Source: Thiobacillus sp. (GTDB lineage: Bacteria; Pseudomonadota; Gammaproteobacteria; Burkholderiales; Thiobacillaceae). Taken from it: DNA of 64,000 nucleotides. The stretch covers positions 1 through 64,000 of the forward strand of contig JANJWS010000022.1 in assembly GCA_024709425.1 (NCBI GenBank), given 5' to 3'. Positions 27,178-35,801 of the stretch are shown piece after piece. The position numbers and the translations under genes are program-made. Numbering within the stretch: position 1 is the first letter of the stretch; every line of letters starts with the position of its first letter. Below the pieces are notes generated by a model. That model saw only the letters and a list, made by a program, of their open reading frames with translations. It did no database searches and had not been told where the DNA came from.

Positions 27178-27541
27178 GCGTCCCGCATGGGCGCCCTTTG
27201 CAGGGCGGCTTCTCCCGTTTCGTGCGGCAGAAAGCCGATTGCCGCGTAGCGAGGATGGGTGGGAAATACCATTTGCCCGGTCCGTCACCTCCACGTAACA
27301 TCCGCGCCCCGGTAAGACATGGTCACGGGCGGGGTTTTTTGCGACTGAAAAAACGCAATTTTTCAATGGGATGCGATCCGTTTTCGGGCTCCCTTGAAAA
27401 AAAGTTTGGGCGCCCTGTTGCGGATATGCTGATCCGTTGATATCGTATTAAGAAAATTGATCAGTGCATAAAACAATAAAAGTTGCTTTATGCAAAGAAA
27501 GCGCTAGCGGAGAGATCCCGCCGGCACACGGGATTGGAGAG
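27178..27541. other. Leader region upstream of the multihaem cluster
   Basis: No coding sequence is supported here. The 3' half is AT-rich compared with its surroundings. It contains the inverted repeat CGGAT-N6-ATCCG (27421-27436) and a GCATAAA/TTTATGC stem (about 27466-27493). A second stem, ATCCCG/CGGGAT, lies within 30 bases of the first gene. These may be an operator and a structured mRNA leader. A weak sigma-70 pair (TTGCGG, 17 bases, TATCGT) overlaps the first repeat. No known riboswitch family was recognised. Confidence 0.45.
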
Positions 27542-28603
27542 ATGAAAGAGACAGGCTCATCGGGATGGAAGCATGCGCTCGCGCTGACCTGCATGGGCAT
27601 CGCCTTGGCGGGCCTCGTTGGCTGCGCGGCGGAACCCGTGAAGAAGACCGAGACCGCCGGGCTGGTGTGGCCGATGCCGCCCGAACAGCCGCGTATCCGC
27701 TTTCTCGCGGAGTATCGCAGCGAGGGCGATCTCGGCCCGAAGAACGATCTGCGCGCGACCTTGCTGGGCGAGAAGAAAACCGGCATCGCGCTCGACAAAC
27801 CCTATGGCGTGACGGCCTCGGCCGACGGCAAGCGCATCTACGTCACCGACACCAGGCTGCGCGCAATCATGGTGTTCGATCTCGACAGGCGGGAAGTCCG
27901 TCCGCTGAGGACGGACGCGCACGGTGCTCTCTACAATCCGCTTGAAATTCGCCTCGACCGCCGGGGGCGCCTCTATGTCAGCGATTCAGAGCGCAACGAG
28001 GTGCTGGTGCTGAGTCCGGAAGGCAAGACCCTGCAGGCGCTCGGCAAGCCCGAGAGCATCGGGCGCCCCACGGGGCTGGCCCTGGATGAAACGCGCAACC
28101 GCCTGTACGTGACGGACACGATCAGGCATCGGGTGCTCGTGTACGACATGGATGGCAAATTCCTGTTCGATTTCGGCGAGCGCGGCGCGGATCCGGGGCA
28201 ATTCAATTATCCGGTTAATCTGGCCGTGGATCGAGAAGGCCGGATTCTGGTCACCGATACAGGCAATTTCCGCGTGCAGGTATTTGATCAGGAAGGAAAA
28301 TACCTGAATACATTCGGACGTCTCGGGGATTCCTACGGCAGTTTCAGCCGTCCCAAGGGGGTAGCTGTCGATGCCGATAACAACATCTACGTCATCGATG
28401 CGGCATTCAACAACTTCCAGATCTTCGACCGTGACGGAAAACTCCTGCTGTTCGTGGGCCGCGCGGGGCGGGAACCGGGGACGTTCTGGATTCCGACGGC
28501 GATCTTTATTGACTCCTCGGACAGGGTCTACGTCGTCGATTCGATGAACGCCCGCGTCCAGGTTTTTCAATACATCAAGGATAAAAAGGGTGCTGACGAA
28601 TGA
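27542..28603 (+). CDS. NHL-repeat beta-propeller lipoprotein (cluster gene A)
   Basis: The 353-residue product has a lipoprotein signal (CMGIALAGLVGC) and about six NHL repeats, each with a PxGxAxD...xYVTDxxxxRVxVFD pattern. They form a six-bladed propeller after a short WPMPPEQPRIRFLAEY segment. ATG 27542 is used; the GGAG is unusually close, so ATG 27590 just before the hydrophobic core cannot be excluded. It is the first gene of the plus-strand cytochrome cluster and lies 103 bases before a tetrahaem cytochrome. It closely resembles the propeller at 41096 at both ends. NHL propellers are protein-binding platforms; the role here is inferred to be scaffolding or docking of cytochromes at a membrane. 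Confidence 0.85.
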   Translation: MKETGSSGWKHALALTCMGIALAGLVGCAAEPVKKTETAGLVWPMPPEQPRIRFLAEYRSEGDLGPKNDLRATLLGEKKTGIALDKPYGVTASADGKRIYVTDTRLRAIMVFDLDRREVRPLRTDAHGALYNPLEIRLDRRGRLYVSDSERNEVLVLSPEGKTLQALGKPESIGRPTGLALDETRNRLYVTDTIRHRVLVYDMDGKFLFDFGERGADPGQFNYPVNLAVDREGRILVTDTGNFRVQVFDQEGKYLNTFGRLGDSYGSFSRPKGVAVDADNNIYVIDAAFNNFQIFDRDGKLLLFVGRAGREPGTFWIPTAIFIDSSDRVYVVDSMNARVQVFQYIKDKKGADE

Positions 28604-28706
28604 GCAGTATCCGGGGCGATCGGGCGAGCGCATCGAGGGCGTGTGGCGCAATCATGCCGCAACGCTATTTTGATTTTTGCTGGATTTTTTAACGAGGAGA
28701 CTTGAA

Positions 28707-29402
28707 ATGAATGCACAAACAAAACCCAATCCCGGGTTGGCCGGGATACTGGTGGCGCTGTTGGCTGCCTTGTCGAGTGGCGCGATTGCCGCGGGCATCG
28801 CGGACACCAAACACAATCTCTCGGTCACCGGCACCGGCACGATCAAATCGACCGACCAGACCGAGATCTGTGTGTTCTGCCACACGCCACACGATGCGAT
28901 CAAGAATGACAACATTCCGCTGTGGAACCACACCTTGTCGACCACGGCGGCCTACGGTACCTATTCGAGTCCGACGTTCGACGCGACCGATGCCGCGGAA
29001 ATCGGCGGGGTGGATGCCACTACCGCCGCAGTGAGCAACCTCTGCCTGTCCTGCCACGACGGCTCGGTGGCGGTCAACTCGCTCAATAATCCGTCCAACG
29101 CGCGGCCGACGACGACCATGGCGGGTGGCGTGACCAATATCACCGGCTCCGCGAACCTCGGTTCGAGCAGTACCGCCCTGAAGAACGACCATCCCGTCAA
29201 CTTCACCTATGATGCGGCGCTGGCGGCGGCGGACGGCGGCCTCAAGGCGCCCGGGAGCCTGACCGGGGTGAAGCTTTTCAACGACAAGGTGCAGTGCGCG
29301 TCCTGCCATGACCCGCATACCTCCCAGGATCCGACGGGCATGGCTTTTCTGCGCGTGTCGATGTCCGGGAGCACCTTGTGCCTGTCCTGCCACGATAAGT
29401 AA
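28707..29402 (+). CDS. Periplasmic or exported tetrahaem cytochrome c (gene B)
   Basis: The 231-residue product has a Sec signal (LVALLAALSSGAIAA) and four CXXCH motifs (CVFCH, CLSCH, CASCH, CLSCH), the last at the extreme C-terminus. Its N-terminal segment IADTKHNLSVTGTGT...EICVFCHTPHD is shared with the 11-haem protein at 42284 (IANTKHNLSASGPGT...QICVFCHTPHN), so the two are paralogues. CHDPH and CHTPH patterns mark the doubled-CXXCH cytochrome family. GAGGAG precedes ATG 28707. The barrel gene follows after eight bases. Confidence 0.92.
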   Translation: MNAQTKPNPGLAGILVALLAALSSGAIAAGIADTKHNLSVTGTGTIKSTDQTEICVFCHTPHDAIKNDNIPLWNHTLSTTAAYGTYSSPTFDATDAAEIGGVDATTAAVSNLCLSCHDGSVAVNSLNNPSNARPTTTMAGGVTNITGSANLGSSSTALKNDHPVNFTYDAALAAADGGLKAPGSLTGVKLFNDKVQCASCHDPHTSQDPTGMAFLRVSMSGSTLCLSCHDK

Positions 29403-29410
29403 CCGCCAGT

Positions 29411-31246
29411 GTGGCTAAAGGGGATGGTCGACATGGCCCCGGGCGGGTCAGGCCGGTGCTCGCCGCGCTTCTGGCCCTGTTTCCCGCCCAAGTCATGGCG
29501 CTGAAAATGTCCGAACTGGGCGGAGCGGGCAAGCTCGTCTCCCTTTCAGGCGCCATCGGGATGGAAGCCGAGGACTATCGCTACGAGTCGGTGGCTGGTG
29601 AGCGCGATCGCACGCGCTTGCGTGGGCGCTTCGATCTCAACGGACGCGGTTACCTCTGGGATCCGCGTTTTGCGGTGTTCGACGCGGGGGTGACGCTGCA
29701 GACGGAGACGGTGAACACGGCTGAGGCCAGTCTGGACGGGGAAACCGGGCTGGATACTCTGGGCTATCGCCTCCACACCACCTGGTTTCCCAATCGGCCC
29801 AATCCGCTGATTGTCTACGCCAACCGGAGCCAGAGCACGGTGTCGGATTTCTGGAGTCCTTCGTATGAGCTTTCCACCAGCAGCATGGGCGCGCGCTGGG
29901 GAATGGAAAGCAAGTGGATCGGGCGAAGCAGTTTCTATGTCGATCGCACGACCTCGGATTCACGCAGTGCGGTCGTCCCGCGTGCCGAGGAGAACCTGTC
30001 GTTCGGACTCGACGCCAGCCGGACGATCCGGCCCAGACAGTGGGGGGAATCCGCGCTGTCCTATGGCTACCGTCACACGGCGTGGGACGAAGAGGCCTTC
30101 GGCAGCAGTCAGCGGCAGAATTATCTGTACCTCAACGACCGTTCGCTCTTCGGAGAAAAGGCAACGCTCACCGCCAACGTGACCTTCTACGATCGAAGCG
30201 ACGAGTGGGGGAACCTGCTATCCGGCGGCCACGGACTGGATTCGCGGTTCCTCGGCTTCAACAGCATGCTCAACGTGCAGCAAACCGAGAGGTTGCGCCA
30301 CTACTACAGCCTGGGATTGAGCACGAGCGATGTCGGCAGCAGTCGAAGCGTGACGCACAATCTCTCGGGCGGGTTGACGTACCGCTTTAACAACAGGTGG
30401 CAGGCCAGCGGCATGCTGGGGTTGAACGGCACCGCTTCGGAATGGGAGGCAGCACTGGGGGGCGGGTATGAAACCCAGGACAGCACTGCGGTCTCCGCCA
30501 GTGGGTCGGTGGCCTATTTCAATACGTTCGGAAATTACCGGGTGACTGGCGGCTATGGCCTGTTGGCGACGCAGTCCGATACCTCGGCCACGACTTCGAG
30601 TCTTCCGGCGCAGCGCAATGCGACCCACAGTGTCGATCTGGGTTACACCCGGATGGGTTCGCCGCGGTATACCGACGCGCTGCAACTGCGCGCGAGTCAG
30701 ACCGTGGGCGAACCGAGTGGCGGTGAATACAACGTGCGCTACAGCGTCACCAGCACGCTGTCACAGCAGAACATGCTCCAGGGGGCGGTCGAGTATCGCC
30801 GCTACCGGCAGGAGTACGCGGTGTGGAGCGCGCTGGCACCGTCGCCGGACGACTATTATTACGATTCCACCGAAACGCAGAGCGCACGGGCGGAGTTCGG
30901 CTGGCTGCATCGTTTTTCGCAGGCCGGCAGCGTCATGTTTTCTGCGGGACTCACCAACGGAACCAGCCAGGATGTCGACCTCGACACGCATTACGCGCAA
31001 TTGCGCGCCAACATGACGCTGCGTGGCGGGCTGCATTGGACGGCGCTGGCGCGGGCGGAACAGGTCGACGGGACGCTCTACACGGCAGGCAGGAAACTGA
31101 CGCTCGAATCGGACCTGAACTATCGCGTGGGCAAGTGGCAGGCCACGGCACGCTACCGTTACCGCGATGCCCGCCAGGAATTCGCGCCGTTCAAGGAAAG
31201 CTCGATCACCGTCGTGCTGAAACGGGATTATGACTTGCGTTTCTGA
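29411..31246 (+). CDS. Outer-membrane beta-barrel protein (gene C)
   Basis: The 611-residue product begins at GTG 29411 with a Sec signal (VLAALLALFPAQVMA). It then consists of alternating amphipathic strands with many Tyr, Trp, Ser and Gly (for example YLWDPRFAVFDAGVTLQTET, NHRY-like turns, YSLGLSTSDVGSS). It ends in YDLRF, a terminal Phe typical of BAM-inserted barrels. Length fits about 20-26 strands. No CXXCH or CXXC is present. Lying between cytochrome genes, it is the obvious candidate for the sleeve of a porin-cytochrome conduit, analogous to MtrB or the Geobacter Omb/Ext barrels, but family membership cannot be shown by eye. It overlaps the next gene by 17 bases. Confidence 0.85.
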   Translation: MAKGDGRHGPGRVRPVLAALLALFPAQVMALKMSELGGAGKLVSLSGAIGMEAEDYRYESVAGERDRTRLRGRFDLNGRGYLWDPRFAVFDAGVTLQTETVNTAEASLDGETGLDTLGYRLHTTWFPNRPNPLIVYANRSQSTVSDFWSPSYELSTSSMGARWGMESKWIGRSSFYVDRTTSDSRSAVVPRAEENLSFGLDASRTIRPRQWGESALSYGYRHTAWDEEAFGSSQRQNYLYLNDRSLFGEKATLTANVTFYDRSDEWGNLLSGGHGLDSRFLGFNSMLNVQQTERLRHYYSLGLSTSDVGSSRSVTHNLSGGLTYRFNNRWQASGMLGLNGTASEWEAALGGGYETQDSTAVSASGSVAYFNTFGNYRVTGGYGLLATQSDTSATTSSLPAQRNATHSVDLGYTRMGSPRYTDALQLRASQTVGEPSGGEYNVRYSVTSTLSQQNMLQGAVEYRRYRQEYAVWSALAPSPDDYYYDSTETQSARAEFGWLHRFSQAGSVMFSAGLTNGTSQDVDLDTHYAQLRANMTLRGGLHWTALARAEQVDGTLYTAGRKLTLESDLNYRVGKWQATARYRYRDARQEFAPFKESSITVVLKRDYDLRF

Positions 31247-32345
31247 CCGTGTGTGCCGTGCACTGCTGGCCATGCTGATGCTTGCCATGGCGCCGGCGCA
31301 CGCGGCGGACTGGCCCATGCTCGGTGGCGGACCGGAGCGCCTGCACCAGAGTACGGACGCGATTGCTGCGAAGGGGCCGGCGCGGCAATGGGCGCGTTCT
31401 CCTGCGGGCAAAGTCCAGGCCGGGGTGGTGGCGGGGGATGGGATGGTGTTCGTGGCCGGCAGCGAAGGTGGCTTGAGCGTGCTGGACGCACGCAAGGGCA
31501 ACGTCCTGTGGCAGTTCGAGGCGGGCGGCGGAATCGTGGCGTCACCGGCGCTGGCGGACGGATTGGTCATCGTCGCGGCGAAGGACGGCAGCGTGACGGC
31601 CCTGGCGACCTTCGACGGCAAGCGGCGCTGGCAGGCCAAGCCCGGCGGAAGCGTGGTGGCGCCTCCCGCGGTGCGGGATGGCAGGGTCTACGTGGCGAGT
31701 GCAGATCAGTTCCTCTACGCGCTGGATCTGCAGAACGGGAAACAGGTCTGGCGCTACCGCGTCAAGGACTACAAGTATGGCGGGAACTTCGCCGGGCCAG
31801 CGGTGGATGCTGCGCGGGTCTACGTGGGGGGCAAGAACGGCGAGTTGCACGCGGTCGAGCGCAACGGCGGCGGACTGGTCTGGCAGGCGGACCTGGGGTC
31901 GTCACTCTACGGTGCACCCGCGGTGACAGGTGACAGGCTGTACCAGGGCGCATACGACCGCCATGTGTATGCGCTCGATGCCGCGGCGGGGACGATCCTG
32001 TGGCGCACGGAACTGGACGACTGGCCCCAGGGCACGCCGGTTCCGCTGGGCGACAAGGTGTATGTATGTAGCCGCAGCGGTGTCCTCTATGCCCTGAATG
32101 CGGCGGATGGCCGCGTCGCATGGCAGATGTCGCTGGATGGGGAGGTGCGCCACTCGCCGAGCGTGGCGATCAATCGTCTGGCCATGCTGGCGACCCTGGA
32201 CGGGCGCCTTGTCGGGATCGACCTGGAACGGCGACGGATCGCCTGGGAACAGAAGCTCGGCGGCGGTGTGTTCGGAGGGCCGGCCATCAGCGATGGCAGC
32301 GTACTGGTCGCAACGCAGGAAGGTCTTGTGAGTGCGTGGCGTTAG
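31230..32345 (+). CDS. PQQ/BamB-like beta-propeller protein (gene D)
   Basis: The 371-residue exported protein has a signal peptide (LLAMLMLAMAPAHAA). Seven or eight blades of the PQQ-like type follow, each with a variant of GxVYVGSxDGxLYALDxxxGxxxWRxxxG (for example VYVASADQFLYALDLQNGKQVW). Similar propellers occur in quinoprotein dehydrogenases and in BamB. No dehydrogenase catalytic residues or c haem are obvious, so a scaffold role is more likely than an enzyme. It starts inside the barrel gene and ends inside the octahaem gene. Confidence 0.87.
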   Translation: MTCVSDRVCRALLAMLMLAMAPAHAADWPMLGGGPERLHQSTDAIAAKGPARQWARSPAGKVQAGVVAGDGMVFVAGSEGGLSVLDARKGNVLWQFEAGGGIVASPALADGLVIVAAKDGSVTALATFDGKRRWQAKPGGSVVAPPAVRDGRVYVASADQFLYALDLQNGKQVWRYRVKDYKYGGNFAGPAVDAARVYVGGKNGELHAVERNGGGLVWQADLGSSLYGAPAVTGDRLYQGAYDRHVYALDAAAGTILWRTELDDWPQGTPVPLGDKVYVCSRSGVLYALNAADGRVAWQMSLDGEVRHSPSVAINRLAMLATLDGRLVGIDLERRRIAWEQKLGGGVFGGPAISDGSVLVATQEGLVSAWR

Positions 32346-33390
32346 CGCATGGGGACGCGATGGCCTTGCCTCGTGGCTGGTTCGGCTTGTGGCCTGGCTG
32401 CTGCTGGGATACGGCCTGTTTCAGGCTGCGTCGGCCGCGAGCGGGAATTTGAAGAAAGCGTGGGATGAAAAGAGTCTGTTCGGCAATGTTGGCGAGATCC
32501 CGAACCTGGTTCGGCAGGGCGAGATCGGTGTGGATCAGATTCCCGACCCGCACTGGCGGGAAGACGGTCAGGGGTGCAACGCCTGCCATCGCGGCACGCC
32601 GGGCGAAAAGGATGCGAAGCTACTTGTGAAGGACATCAACCAACTGTGCAACAACTGTCATGACACCGTGTCGGTGCACAACTACATTCATGCAGTGGGC
32701 ATGGTGCCGTCCGCCGAAAAGCGCACGCGGATGCCGGAGGATTTCCGGCAGGCGATCAAGCGTGGCGACGGCGTGGTGACCTGCATCGCCTGCCACGACC
32801 TGCCGATGCAGTGCCGCAAGGAGCGGTTCGCGGAGAAGGGCCTCAACCCGAGATTCTTCCGCGGCGGGCCCTATCGCGCGCGCACCGACCTGTGTTTCAA
32901 CTGCCATGACCCCAAGCACTATGATCGCCTCAACCCACACGACCAGATCAGCGACGAGGGTGAACTGCTGACCGACCGCTGCCTGGTATGCCACAGCGTC
33001 ACACCCAATCGCCGCGACGCGCGCGGCATCGATGATGTGAGCTTCAACGTGACGGATGACCTGACCAAGCTGTGCACGGGCTGCCACCCGTGGCGGCCCC
33101 ATCCGGGTGGCAACTGGGCACATTTCGCCAGGCACTCGACGCAGGCCGGACCGAATCATCTGGTGCGGCCGACACCGGAGATCCTGAAGCGCATCCAGCG
33201 GTCCGAAGCCACGCGTGACATCGTGGTGCCGCTGGAACCTGCCAGCGGCCGCATCTTCTGCGCCACCTGTCACAACCCGCACGAACGCGGCGTGCAGCGC
33301 GACGCACGGGTGGACAGGGGCGCAGACGGCTACAAGCGGTTGCGTACGGTGGGGGGAGAAACGATTTGCAGCAACTGTCACGACAAGTAG
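32332..33390 (+). CDS. Octahaem cytochrome c (gene E)
   Basis: The 352-residue product has eight CXXCH motifs (CNACH, CNNCH, CIACH, CFNCH, CLVCH, CTGCH, CATCH, CSNCH), spread over the whole length, after a signal segment LVAWLLLGYGLFQAASA. The last motif is four residues from the C-terminus, as in the tetrahaem protein upstream. Translation starts at GTG 32332 within the propeller gene (14-base overlap). It resembles doubled-CXXCH cytochromes rather than nitrite or hydroxylamine reductases; no CXXCK active-site haem was seen. Confidence 0.92.
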   Translation: MRGVSAWGRDGLASWLVRLVAWLLLGYGLFQAASAASGNLKKAWDEKSLFGNVGEIPNLVRQGEIGVDQIPDPHWREDGQGCNACHRGTPGEKDAKLLVKDINQLCNNCHDTVSVHNYIHAVGMVPSAEKRTRMPEDFRQAIKRGDGVVTCIACHDLPMQCRKERFAEKGLNPRFFRGGPYRARTDLCFNCHDPKHYDRLNPHDQISDEGELLTDRCLVCHSVTPNRRDARGIDDVSFNVTDDLTKLCTGCHPWRPHPGGNWAHFARHSTQAGPNHLVRPTPEILKRIQRSEATRDIVVPLEPASGRIFCATCHNPHERGVQRDARVDRGADGYKRLRTVGGETICSNCHDK

Positions 33391-33488
33391 CGGAAAAGGC
33401 CGGACCGCATTGCCGCTTCGCGCGGCAGCGGAACCGCCCTGCGGGGCGAGGGAGAAACGAATTCATGGAAACACCAGAAGGAACGAGG

Positions 33489-34601
33489 ATGGAGAACTTG
33501 ATCAGACGCTGCGTGGCGTGGATGCTTGCGCTGCTTGTGGGCTATGCGGGGCCGGCCCTGGCCTTCGAGGACGACGAGGCCTGCCTGATGTGCCACAAGT
33601 ACCCGAAGATGGGGCGCATCGACGAGGACGGCAACCAGAAAAGCTATTACGTGATGCCGCATGTGTTCACGAAGACCGTGCACCGCAACGTGCCGTGCCG
33701 CGACTGCCACAAGGAAATCAGGGAGCTGCCGCACAAGCCCTTGACCACGGGGGTCACCTGCGAGTCGGAATGCCACTCCATCCAAAATCCGTCGACCGGC
33801 AAGCCGTTCAGCCACAAGCCGATCGTCGATACCTTCCGCAAGAGCGTACACGGGCGTGAAAAGGTCGCCACCGGCGGCGATTCGGACAAGCCGTACTGCG
33901 TGAACTGTCACACCAATCCGCTCTACAACGCGAAGGAAGAGAAACCGCCCCAGCACATCGTCGATCGCTGTGTGGTTTGCCACGAGGATTCGGCGTTTGC
34001 CGAGAAGTGGTACAACCACACGAGTCGCCGCATCCGTGAAGTCAAGCGTTCGCCGCAGGAAATCGTCGCCATGTGTTCCACCTGTCATGCTGACAAGGAT
34101 CTGGTGGCGCGGCGCCAGCACCTTGCGGAGCAGGAGGGGCGCGAACTGGGCCGCAAGTTTCCGATCGCGGTGTCGTCGTACGAGGAGAGCTTCCACGGCA
34201 AGGTGACCAAGTATGGCAACCCCAATGCGGCGAACTGCCTGAACTGTCACGCCAATACCGTGAACTACTACCTCAGCGTGCACGAGCTCTTGCCCTCGCG
34301 TGATCCGAAGTCGCCGGTCAGCGCGCAGAACCGCGTGCAGACCTGCAAGCAGTGTCATGTGCGCGCCGATGAGAATTACGCGACGCTCGACCCGCATCCT
34401 TCCAGCAAGAAGGAAGACAACGCGTTCAAGCACTATGCCGAACTCATCTACAACATCGTGGGTAACAGTGTGCTGGTTGCCCTGGTGGGCCTCGCCGCGT
34501 TCGAGACCTGGGGACGTGTGCGCGACGGCGCGAGCTGGCGCTTCCGCGAGGGTACGTCCTGGTGGCGGCGCACGCGGCGCAAGAGCAACCGCATTCCGTG
34601 A
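33489..34601 (+). CDS. Membrane-anchored multihaem cytochrome c, seven CXXCH plus one CX3CH (gene F)
   Basis: The 370-residue product has a signal (WMLALLVGYAGPALA) and seven CXXCH sites: CLMCH, CRDCH, CVNCH, CVVCH, CSTCH, CLNCH, CKQCH. One CESECH at residues 91-96 is a possible CX3CH haem site. A hydrophobic helix near the C-terminus (NIVGNSVLVALVGLAAFETW) with a basic tail anchors it in the inner membrane. ATG 33489 has AAGGA six bases upstream; ATG 33465 is an alternative. Directly followed by cytochrome b, it resembles the c subunit of membrane bc-type quinol-oxidising modules such as Geobacter Cbc proteins. Confidence 0.9.
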   Translation: MENLIRRCVAWMLALLVGYAGPALAFEDDEACLMCHKYPKMGRIDEDGNQKSYYVMPHVFTKTVHRNVPCRDCHKEIRELPHKPLTTGVTCESECHSIQNPSTGKPFSHKPIVDTFRKSVHGREKVATGGDSDKPYCVNCHTNPLYNAKEEKPPQHIVDRCVVCHEDSAFAEKWYNHTSRRIREVKRSPQEIVAMCSTCHADKDLVARRQHLAEQEGRELGRKFPIAVSSYEESFHGKVTKYGNPNAANCLNCHANTVNYYLSVHELLPSRDPKSPVSAQNRVQTCKQCHVRADENYATLDPHPSSKKEDNAFKHYAELIYNIVGNSVLVALVGLAAFETWGRVRDGASWRFREGTSWWRRTRRKSNRIP

Positions 34602-34666
34602 CGGGCCGCAGCAGGCCGACGAGAGATTGAATCCATTACGAATTGACGCATAAGGACACGCTGAAG

Positions 34667-35584
34667 ATGGAATTGTCACAAGAAGCACGCGAAGTGGTGC
34701 ACAACGCAAAGCGCCACAACAGGGTGGGAGCGGAGGATGAGCGCGACATCGACGAGGTGATCGCGCTGCTGCCGGACGATCGCTCGCTGCTGTACAAGAA
34801 TGTCGACTCGAACCCGATCGGCGACTTCTACCGCTACAGTATCCACATCCGCATCCAGCACCTGTTGATCTTTTCAACGTTCCTGCTGCTGGCGTTCACC
34901 GGCCTGCCCATCTACTACCACACCGCGTTCTGGGCGGAGCCGTTCAATTCCATGCTGGGCGGCCTGGAGGTGACGCGCGTCATCCACCGGACGCTCGCGG
35001 TGACCATGATCTTCGCGATGGTGTACCACTTCGCGACCATCGGCCTGGGGACCCTCATCAAGTGGCGCAACCGCACCTTCGAACTGCGCCGCACCATCCT
35101 GCCCATCTGGAAGGACGTCAGCGATTTCAAGGAGGACATGCTGTTCTTTGGCGGGCAGCGTCCCGTGCGCCCTGAAATGGACAAGTTCATGTACAAGCAG
35201 AAGATCCATTACTTCGCAGCCGGCTTCGGCAATACGGTAATGGTGGTCTCGGGGTCGACCTTCCTCTTCCCGGATGTCTGGGCGAGCATCCTGCCGAGCG
35301 GCATGGCGTCCCACTTTCAGGAGATGATGCGCCTGTCGCATCCCCATGAAGCGCTGCTGGCATTGCTGGTGATCGCGTTCTGGCACTGGTACAACGTCCA
35401 CCTCGCACCGGGCCGTTTCCCGATGCAGTGGACTTTCCTGACCGGCAAGATCACCCGTGAGCACCAGATCGAGGAGCATTTCCACGAATACCTGCGCTGC
35501 ATCGTCACCATGCCCGAGGAGCGCCGCTACCTCAGGCAGTTGATCGAGAGCAAGAAAATCTGGGGGACGCAGCCGCGTGAATGA
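34667..35584 (+). CDS. Membrane cytochrome b (gene G)
   Basis: The 305-residue protein has a 50-residue cytoplasmic N-terminus and four membrane helices (around residues 65-84, 108-128, 183-203 and 228-248). Candidate haem b ligands lie in the helices: H65, H107, H121, H240 and H245. The pattern fits the dihaem cytochrome b family of formate dehydrogenase gamma and hydrogenase subunits. It should exchange electrons between the quinone pool and its c-type neighbours, the membrane-anchored cytochromes on both sides. ATG 34667 is chosen over an upstream TTG. Confidence 0.88.
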   Translation: MELSQEAREVVHNAKRHNRVGAEDERDIDEVIALLPDDRSLLYKNVDSNPIGDFYRYSIHIRIQHLLIFSTFLLLAFTGLPIYYHTAFWAEPFNSMLGGLEVTRVIHRTLAVTMIFAMVYHFATIGLGTLIKWRNRTFELRRTILPIWKDVSDFKEDMLFFGGQRPVRPEMDKFMYKQKIHYFAAGFGNTVMVVSGSTFLFPDVWASILPSGMASHFQEMMRLSHPHEALLALLVIAFWHWYNVHLAPGRFPMQWTFLTGKITREHQIEEHFHEYLRCIVTMPEERRYLRQLIESKKIWGTQPRE

Positions 35585-35662
35585 CCATTCGACTTCCACG
35601 CCGGCCGGCAGCGGGCCGGCTGGCGGGAACGTTACCGGGAACCCGGGCTGCACTGGAACGCA

Positions 35663-35779
35663 ATGAAAACCGAACTGAAGACGTGGCAGAAAGTGATCGC
35701 CTATGGCTCGCTGGCCTTCGTGCTCGCGTGGACCGCGTTCGGCCTGTACGCGATCTGGCTGATGCTGACCCAGGGCTGA
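35663..35779 (+). CDS. 38-residue membrane microprotein (gene H)
   Basis: A short open frame, MKTELKTWQKVIAYGSLAFV and onward, encodes one clear membrane helix preceded by a charged N-terminus. It sits between cytochrome b and a trihaem cytochrome, with a Gly/Thr-rich stretch upstream. No strong ribosome site is visible (GGAACGCA before the ATG). It resembles the tiny subunits found in cytochrome oxidases and bc-type complexes, so it is likely a small structural subunit, but this is inference. Confidence 0.65.
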   Translation: MKTELKTWQKVIAYGSLAFVLAWTAFGLYAIWLMLTQG

Positions 35780-35801
35780 CGACTAAATTTAAGGATTGAC
35801 C

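Noticed and set aside
27464-27541. Cyclic di-GMP or cGAMP riboswitch in the leader of the multihaem cluster
   Set aside because: Considered because such riboswitches control multihaem genes in Geobacter, but the conserved GEMM core and tetraloop features are not visible; only simple stems are.
27464-27541. N-terminal extension of propeller A to GTG 27464
   Set aside because: It would place 26 polar residues before a clear lipoprotein signal and runs through the leader stems; ATG 27542 fits better.
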